Positions 59,379 to 64,000 of a stretch of DNA of 64,000 bases are shown one piece after another; the stretch's first letter is position 1, and every line of letters begins with the position of its first letter. Below the pieces are notes generated by a model. The model made no database searches and was not told the DNA's origin. It saw only the letters and a list, made by a program, of their open reading frames with translations. The stretch spans positions 310,001 to 374,000 of the forward strand of contig NZ_JBFAHM010000006.1 in the NCBI RefSeq assembly GCF_040654195.1, written 5' to 3'. The DNA is from Hamadaea sp013361475. GTDB lineage: Bacteria > Actinomycetota > Actinomycetes > Mycobacteriales > Micromonosporaceae. The translations under genes were made by a program, and so were the position numbers.

Positions 59379-60155
59379 TCAATCCTGGACGGCCTGCGGC
59401 CAATCCCCGCCGGGGAACTTCGTCTCGTCCACCCGGTCGGACACGATCTGGCGGACGTTGTCGCCGGCCTCCGTGATCCGCTGGGCGATGCCGCCCAGGT
59501 TGCGCAGCTCGGTCTCGACGAGAGTGCCGACCAGCGACGCCAGGTCGGAGATCGCCCACGGAATGTCGATGATGGTGCCCGCCTTCACCGCCGCTTCGGC
59601 GACCTTTCCCGCCAGACCGGCCATCACATCGGACAGCTTGGTGACGTAATCGACGTTGGCCTGCGCGATGCCGTAGAGCCACTCGCTGATGAAGCCCGCC
59701 TTGGCCGACAGCTCCCCGGCCGCGCCGACCTGCGGCGGCAACACCTGCTGCTTGTAGTGGGTCGCGGTGCCACCCTCCCAGTAGGCGAGGTTCTCGGTCG
59801 CGTACGCCTGGATCTGCGGGACGAGACCGGACACGGGTTGCTTGACCGCGGTCAGCCAGTGAAAACTGATGTTGATCAGGGAGATCACCGGCGTGTCGTG
59901 GGCCAGCACCTCCCCGGCGATGTCCAGCACCTCGTCGATCTGGTTCTTGATCTGATCGAGCGTTTCGAGCAGCGCGGCGACCGAGGCCGCACCGATGATC
60001 GGCGACAGCCACCAGGCGTTGTCCTCCAACTGGTCGACAAGAGTGCCGAAGTCTGCCACGATCTCGTCGCCGAACTCCTCGATCTGCCGGACAGCGGTCG
60101 CGACCGCGTCCGTGTGCTGCGACGGATCACCGCTGGGCTCACCCGGACCACTCAC
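59379..60155 (-). CDS. WXG100/LXG-like helical protein, putative type VII secretion-associated
   Basis: 258 residues from GTG 60155, overlapping the previous stop (GTGA). Mostly helical; the first 70 residues (TAVRQIEEFGDEIVADFGTL, DNAWWLSP) and the segment LAYWEGGTATHYKQQV contain the W-x-G and helix-turn-helix form of WXG100-type proteins. A hydrophobic patch at about 30-50 is not long enough for a sure membrane span. No toxin domain is attached. Last of three overlapping genes. Confidence 0.65.
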   Translation of the reverse strand: MSGPGEPSGDPSQHTDAVATAVRQIEEFGDEIVADFGTLVDQLEDNAWWLSPIIGAASVAALLETLDQIKNQIDEVLDIAGEVLAHDTPVISLINISFHWLTAVKQPVSGLVPQIQAYATENLAYWEGGTATHYKQQVLPPQVGAAGELSAKAGFISEWLYGIAQANVDYVTKLSDVMAGLAGKVAEAAVKAGTIIDIPWAISDLASLVGTLVETELRNLGGIAQRITEAGDNVRQIVSDRVDETKFPGGDWPQAVQD

Positions 60156-60553
60156 TGCTGCCCTCCCTGCTGAGCCGTCGGCGGAGGTCCCTGCACACCG
60201 TTGGTGGCCGGTTCGCTGTAGACGGCCTCGAGATCGGCCTCCGCCGTCTGATCGGTCTGGTCGAACGCGTCGGCCATCCGGTCCAACGCCTCCCCCAGCT
60301 GCAACCACTCGGTCGCGGCCGCTTTGACCAGGGCCTGGACCTCGGCGTAGAACCCGTTGTAAGCCGAGGAGTGCAGCGCCGTGGAAATGAGCTCAGTCGG
60401 CCCGATGAAGAAGGCGGAGACGCCGAGCTTCAGCCCGTCGTTGCCCACCGGGTTCGCGTAGACCGCCGACATCTGGTCGGACAGGTCACGCCACTTGTCG
60501 GCCTCCAGCCGGACGTTGTCGGTGACGACCTCGGTAGTCGCAGGCCCGGTCAC
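60152..60553 (-). CDS. WXG100/EspC-like small helical protein
   Basis: 133 residues from GTG 60553, overlapping the YbaB-like stop (GTGA). The N-terminal helix EVVTDNVRLEADKWRDLSDQM and C-terminal EWLQLGEALDRMADAFDQTDQTAEADL correspond to the two helices of EspC-type ESX substrates. The C-terminus is Pro/Gln-rich. No ESX machinery genes occur in the window, so export would rely on a system elsewhere. Confidence 0.7.
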   Translation of the reverse strand: MTGPATTEVVTDNVRLEADKWRDLSDQMSAVYANPVGNDGLKLGVSAFFIGPTELISTALHSSAYNGFYAEVQALVKAAATEWLQLGEALDRMADAFDQTDQTAEADLEAVYSEPATNGVQGPPPTAQQGGQQ

Positions 60554-61191
60554 GTTGCTACCTCGATGCTTTCGGCCTGGCGGAACAGGTCCAGCGCCGC
60601 GTGCCGCAGTTGTTCGGTGTCGGCCTGCTGAATCCGCATCGGCTCCGCCGTGATGCCGACCAGACGGCCCCCGGCGCATCTGCCGCTGAACAGACTCAGC
60701 AGACCGCCGACCGGCCGCGCGTGGTTCTCGGCGGCCCGGGCCGCCTTCCGCCGCCGATAGAGCTGGTCCTCATGGTCCGACAGGCGCTGCCACACCTCCT
60801 CGATGGTCATCGGCTCGACGTAGGGCACCGGTCGCCAGTCGGGACCGTCGGCCGCCACCCGCTCGCGCTCGGCCAGGCCGGCCAGGATCAGCGCACGCGC
60901 CATAGCGCCGACCGCGTTTTGGCGTGCCTCCAGCAACGCCGGGCCCAGACCCCCCACGCCGATCCGGTCGCGCCAATCCGATCTGATGTGAACGTCGACG
61001 ACCGCGCCGGTCTGATCGACGGACACTCGAACGGTGCCGCCCTCGTCCCCGGCCTCTTCGGTGGCCGGGGCCCGATAGTCGCGCCCTCCGGCCTCAGCCA
61101 GCTCGGCCAACGCCGCCTGACGCTGCTGGGCGCGGTCGACGCCGAAGGCGATCTCTCTCAACCGCCAGCGATCGCGGCCTTCTCCATACAT
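60550..61191 (-). CDS. YbaB/EbfC-like domain protein
   Basis: 213 residues from ATG 61191 (GGGGGAG at 5 nt). The first 100 residues (ALAELAEAGG, GTVRVSVDQTGAVVDVHIRSDW, GLGPALLEARQNAVGAM) match the YbaB/EbfC-like proteins that precede WXG genes in actinobacterial ESX-type loci. The rest is charged and ends with a helix containing LRHAALDLFRQAE. First gene of the three-gene operon. Confidence 0.72.
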   Translation of the reverse strand: MYGEGRDRWRLREIAFGVDRAQQRQAALAELAEAGGRDYRAPATEEAGDEGGTVRVSVDQTGAVVDVHIRSDWRDRIGVGGLGPALLEARQNAVGAMARALILAGLAERERVAADGPDWRPVPYVEPMTIEEVWQRLSDHEDQLYRRRKAARAAENHARPVGGLLSLFSGRCAGGRLVGITAEPMRIQQADTEQLRHAALDLFRQAESIEVAT

Positions 61192-61307
61192 GTCTGCTCC
61201 CCCAGAATGATCTTCGCGACCCCGAACTAGACGCCGCCCAGCGTGGCAGCGCCGACTTGCATCCCTCTTGCAGAAACCTTGAATCCGCAGGCAGACCGGG
61301 CCGCGTC

Positions 61308-61382
61308 GTGATCATTGCGCCAGCCATGCTGTTTCAGCGGACAAATCGCCGCCCGAAACGACGTGGCTGGCGCAATGATCAC
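61308..61382. repeat. 75-bp hairpin repeat, copy 2
   Basis: Arms 61308-61335 and 61355-61382 pair with 25 of 28 bases. GTGATCATTGCGCCAGCCA and its complement correspond to the arms at 42390; the loop resembles that of copy 1 in reverse orientation (a GGCGATTTG/CAAATCGCC core). Located in the 486-bp region between the YbaB-like and ABC-F genes. Confidence 0.85.
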
Positions 61383-61488
61383 GCGAGAGGGCGGCGCGCG
61401 GGGAAGGCGCGGGTGCGAGGAAGGCAAGCGGGAGCGTGCGCTGGGGCACACAAGCGGAAAAGTGCTGGCGGCCGGGAAGATCGGCGGG

Positions 61489-61677
61489 CTAAAATGATCA
61501 GGTTCTGTTGCCGGCCGAGGAGTGCGTTCAGTGCTGATCTGAGATCGAGACACCACGACGTCGAGTCGTGCGCCGATCCAGATCGCCCGCCCTCGCGAGC
61601 CGGCCTTTTTCAGGCCCTCTCCCGTTCGTGGTGTCTCTCCGTGTCCCCCTTCGGATCGACCACCGTGGAGCCGCCTC
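61489..61677 (+). promoter_or_regulatory. Attenuator-like leader of ABC-F gene
   Basis: A TAAAAT box (about 61486-61491) can serve as -10. GGAG (61519) precedes GTG 61531, which encodes the tripeptide frame V-L-I then TGA. The segment GAGACACCACGA (61547-61558) pairs perfectly with TCGTGGTGTCTC (61626-61637) around a GGCC-TTTTTCA-GGCC hairpin (61602-61616). It can alternatively form CACGAC-N5-GTCGTG (61554-61570). Mutually exclusive stems and a mini-ORF are the layout of antibiotic-responsive attenuation. Confidence 0.5.
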
Positions 61678-63252
61678 GTGCCTAGTTCCCTTGTCGTCCA
61701 AGATCTCGGTTTCGCCTGGCCCGACGGCGACCGCGTCTTCGACTCCCTTTCCCTCACCATCGGCCCCGGGCGTACGGGGCTCGTCGGGCTCAACGGCTCC
61801 GGCAAGTCGACGCTGCTGCGCCTGATGGCGGGCGTGCTTCAGCCGGCCGCGGGCTCTGTCCACGTCGCGGGCAGCCTCGGCTATCTGCGGCAGGATCTGA
61901 CCCTCGACACCGAGATGCCGGTGGACGAACTGCTCGGCATCGCCGCGACCCGGCGAGCCCTGCAGGCGATCGAACGCGGCGAGACCGATGTGGAGCATTT
62001 CACCGCGGTCGGCGACGACTGGGACGTCGACGAGCGGGCGCGGGCCGTGCTCGATCGGCTCGGGCTGACCGATGTCGATCTCGATCGGCGGATCGGCCAG
62101 GTCTCCGGCGGGGAGGCGATCCTTCTCGGGCTCGCCGCCCAACTCGTCCGGCGGCCGGACGTGCTGTTGCTCGACGAGCCGACGAACAACCTGGACAGCG
62201 CTGCGCGTACACGTCTGTATGAAGCGGTCACCGCGTGGCCGGGAGTGCTCGTGGTGGTCAGCCACGATCGGGCCTTGCTGGAGCTGGTGGACCAGATCGC
62301 CGAGCTGCGCGACGGCGAGGTCCGGTTCTACGGCGGCGGGTTCAGCGACTACGAGGCCGCGGTCGCGGCCGAGCAGGAGGCGGCCGAGCGGCTGGTGCGG
62401 GCGGCCGAGGCGGATGTGCGGCGCCAGCGCCGCGAGCTGATCGACGCGCAGACCAAGCTCGACCGGCGGGTCCGCTACGGCCAGAAGATGTACGACCAGA
62501 AGCGGGAGCCGAAGATCGTGATGGGCAACCGCAAACGCGCGGCGCAGGTGTCCGCGGGCAAGCACAAGACCATGCACCAGGACAAACTTGAGCAGGCTCG
62601 CGAACGTCTGGTCGTGGCGGAGGACGCGGTCCGCGAGGACGACGCCATCCGCGTCGACCTCCCGGCCACCGAGGTGCCGGCCGGGCGCACCGTCCTCACT
62701 GTCCAGGCCCGGCTCGCGCACGTGGGCCATCACGTCGATCTGGTGATACGCGGACCGGAGCGGATCGGACTGGTCGGCGCGAACGGCGCCGGGAAGTCCA
62801 CATTGCTCAAAACGGTGACCGGTGCCCTGGCTCCGGCCGAGGGTTCGGTGGTGGCCGCGGTGCCGATGCGCTACCTGCCGCAGCGTCTCGACCTGCTCGA
62901 CGACCGGCTGACGATCGCGGAGAACGTGGCCCGCGTCGCACCGGACGCCACTCCGAACCAGATCCGGGCGCGGCTGGCTCGATTCCTGTTCCGCGGAGCG
63001 CGAGCCGACCAGATCGCCGGTACGCTCTCCGGCGGTGAGCGCTTCCGCGCGACGCTCGCCGCGCTGCTGCTCGCCGAGCCCGCGCCGCAACTGCTGTTGC
63101 TGGACGAGCCGACGAACAACCTGGACCTGACCAGTGTGCGGCAGCTGTCGCAGGCGTTGGAGGCCTATCGTGGGGCGCTCGTCGTGGCCAGCCACGATGA
63201 ACCGTTCCTGGAGTCCATCGGGATCACCCGCCGGGTCACGCTCCCCGCGTAA
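61678..63252 (+). CDS. ABC-F ATPase (antibiotic-resistance type ribosome protection)
   Basis: 524 residues, two ABC domains and no membrane segment. Walker A GLNGSGKST (38-45) and GANGAGKST (about 368), signatures VSGGE and LSGGER, Walker B LLLDEPTNNLD in both halves. The linker between them (about 225-320; QEAAERLVRAAEADVRRQRRE, GNRKRAAQVSAGKHK) is the charged helical P-site tRNA-interaction motif of ARE ABC-F proteins such as TiaA or VarM. It would dislodge ribosome-bound antibiotics. GTG 61678 follows GGAG at 7 nt. The attenuator-like leader fits inducible resistance. Confidence 0.9.
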   Translation: MPSSLVVQDLGFAWPDGDRVFDSLSLTIGPGRTGLVGLNGSGKSTLLRLMAGVLQPAAGSVHVAGSLGYLRQDLTLDTEMPVDELLGIAATRRALQAIERGETDVEHFTAVGDDWDVDERARAVLDRLGLTDVDLDRRIGQVSGGEAILLGLAAQLVRRPDVLLLDEPTNNLDSAARTRLYEAVTAWPGVLVVVSHDRALLELVDQIAELRDGEVRFYGGGFSDYEAAVAAEQEAAERLVRAAEADVRRQRRELIDAQTKLDRRVRYGQKMYDQKREPKIVMGNRKRAAQVSAGKHKTMHQDKLEQARERLVVAEDAVREDDAIRVDLPATEVPAGRTVLTVQARLAHVGHHVDLVIRGPERIGLVGANGAGKSTLLKTVTGALAPAEGSVVAAVPMRYLPQRLDLLDDRLTIAENVARVAPDATPNQIRARLARFLFRGARADQIAGTLSGGERFRATLAALLLAEPAPQLLLLDEPTNNLDLTSVRQLSQALEAYRGALVVASHDEPFLESIGITRRVTLPA

Positions 63253-63284
63253 CACCCACTGATCGCCGCCCCCTTGGGCCCTCC

Positions 63285-63333
63285 CGCTTGGGCGCTCTCC
63301 CGTGGGCGCTCCCGTGGGCGCACTCCCGTGGGC
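63285..63333. repeat. Degenerate tandem repeat of about 12 bp
   Basis: Successive GGGCGCTCCCGT-like units lie between the ABC-F stop and repeat copy C. No coding sequence is seen from 63253 to 63683 (431 bp); this stretch is occupied by repeats and the assembly gap. Confidence 0.6.
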
Positions 63334-63380
63334 GCTGGATCAGGGTTCCGGGTCGAATCTTAGGGCAAGATTCGACCCGG
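63333..63380. repeat. 63-bp palindromic repeat, copy C (right outer arm missing)
   Basis: The left arm (from CGCTGGATCAGGGTTCC) and inner stem (TCGAATCTT, AAGATTCGA) are intact, but the sequence after CCCGG diverges, so the last 15 bases of the right arm are lost or replaced. A T-run (CGGGGTTTTT) follows. Confidence 0.85.
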
Positions 63381-63474
63381 CTGTCGCTGTCGGGGTTTTT
63401 ATGGCCGAAAACGTACAACGGCATTTCCCGCACGGCGAGATCAGGCTGGGACGGAAAAGGGGTAATACGTGAGA

Positions 63475-63484
63475 NNNNNNNNNN
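63475..63484. other. Assembly gap (10 N)
   Basis: Ten unresolved bases. The following 45 bases are almost pure G/C homopolymer runs (for example GGGGGGCCCCCCGGGGG), probably a mis-assembled or unsequenceable hairpin-rich segment between repeat copies C and D. Confidence 0.95.
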
Positions 63485-63528
63485 GGGGCCCACGCCGGGG
63501 GGCCCCCCGGGGGCCCCACCCCGGGGGG

Positions 63529-63591
63529 CGCTGCATCTGGGTTCCGGGTCGAATCTTAGGGCAAGATTCGACCCGGAACCCTGATCCAGCG
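63529..63591. repeat. 63-bp palindromic repeat, copy D
   Basis: Arms 63529-63557 and 63563-63591 around loop AGGGC. The only mismatches fall in the outer left arm (CTGCATCTGG where CTGGATCAGG is expected), next to the low-complexity sequence after the gap. Confidence 0.88.
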
Positions 63592-63610
63592 GAAAGGGTC
63601 CGGGGAGAAC

Positions 63611-63646
63611 GGTCCGGTGAGCGGTCCGGTGAGCGGTCCGGTGGGG
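63611..63646. repeat. Three 12-bp tandem repeats
   Basis: GGTCCGGTGAGC at 63611 and 63623, then GGTCCGGTGGGG at 63635. Non-coding, between repeat copy D and the last gene. Confidence 0.8.
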
Positions 63647-63683
63647 AGCAGTCCGATGGGGACGGCGCGACAGTGAGCCCAGG

Positions 63684-63992
63684 TCAGCGGGACATGCTGC
63701 GGCCGCGCGACCGCCAGAGGTCGTTGCTGGGCCGGATGAGGTCGGTCAGCTCGTTGTCCCACCCGTTGTCGACGGCGACGCCCGCCTGACCGCAGGCGTC
63801 GCGGGCGACCTCGATGCTGGTCGTCGGCAGTTGCGTCGCCTCGCCGTCGCTGCCGGTCACGATGACCAGCGCGCCGCGTTTGCCGAGGTACTCCACGGCG
63901 GCCTTGGCTCCGCCGTGCGCCGAAGCGAACGCCTTGACCGCCGCCACAAGGTCCTCAGTGGACAGCAGTGCGCTCGCATTCCGATCTGCCAT
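63684..63992 (-). CDS. Conserved-looking small protein of unknown function
   Basis: 102 residues from ATG 63992, complete in the window. Helical N-terminus (LLSTEDLVAAVKAFASAHGGAKAAVEYLGKRG), a strand pair with VIVTGSDGEATQLPTTSIEVARDACG, and a C-terminus with GWDNELTDLIRPSNDLWRSRGR. No signal or membrane segment and no family recognised. Coding base use is normal for the window. Confidence 0.6.
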   Translation of the reverse strand: MADRNASALLSTEDLVAAVKAFASAHGGAKAAVEYLGKRGALVIVTGSDGEATQLPTTSIEVARDACGQAGVAVDNGWDNELTDLIRPSNDLWRSRGRSMSR

Positions 63993-64000
63993 GACCGTAT

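Noticed and set aside
63285..63646. Short repeats near the gap as a CRISPR array
   Set aside because: Units are only about 12 bp, directly abutting, with no spacers and no cas genes in the window.
1..64000. tRNA, rRNA or riboswitch genes
   Set aside because: No cloverleaf, rRNA-like conserved core or recognised riboswitch core was found by eye on either strand; a covariance-model scan would be the decisive test.

Overview
The window is high-GC actinobacterial DNA. The base composition, frequent GTACGC words, many GTG starts, GTGA/ATGA gene overlaps and families such as BldC-like, DUF6458, YcnI, SARP, SigE-type ECF and WXG100-like proteins fit a Micromonosporaceae-type organism. That placement is an inference from style, not from a marker gene. 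The window starts inside a secreted SGNH hydrolase gene and contains one 10-N assembly gap near its right end.

Layout. 1-7.7 kb: SGNH-CBM2 esterase, polyprenol-phosphate mannosyltransferase, an XRE-cupin regulator coupled to a PLP decarboxylase, a CPYC oxidoreductase divergent from a second XRE-cupin regulator, a RibD-like reductase, a TetR/membrane pair and an Sfp-type phosphopantetheinyl transferase. 7.8-10.9 kb and 17.6-21.1 kb: two paralogous regulatory modules. Each has a leftward operon with an ECF-like sigma factor and small membrane proteins, and a rightward XRE regulator followed by a two-helix membrane protein ending in a shared LQGRES motif. The second module also carries a small HTH protein and a BldC-like protein. 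Between the modules lie an M20 peptidase-SCP2-debranching enzyme operon and a LAL-type LuxR regulator. 21-25 kb: slipin, YcnI copper-type protein, CDF transporter, DUF6069 membrane protein and an EF-hand protein.

25.3-37.6 kb looks like an unrecognised natural-product cluster. A SARP regulator precedes a rightward operon (A-T didomain, flavin amine oxidase, AMP-ligase, DUF3050 haem-oxygenase-like enzyme). This converges, across a strong terminator, on a leftward operon (PaaI thioesterase, ATP-grasp ligase, PaaK-like ligase, MFS exporter, SDR). 37.7-45.3 kb holds a PRPP-synthetase paralogue with an XRE gene, an MFS/MarR pair, a GNAT, a lipid kinase and a MarR-controlled NmrA/SDR/DoxX operon. 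45.3-56.9 kb encodes a secreted M14 carboxypeptidase and a 3193-residue secreted RTX-repeat protein. 57-64 kb has a SigE-type sigma factor with a membrane-anchored propeller partner, an orphan WXG-like/YbaB-like operon, and an ABC-F ribosome protection gene behind an attenuator-like leader.

Two families of dispersed palindromic repeats run through the window. One is a 63-bp palindrome with four copies, one of them lying in frame inside the adenylation domain. The other is a 73-75-bp hairpin with two copies. Several regulator genes appear to be transcribed as leaderless mRNAs, with a TANNNT box 6-7 nt before the start codon.
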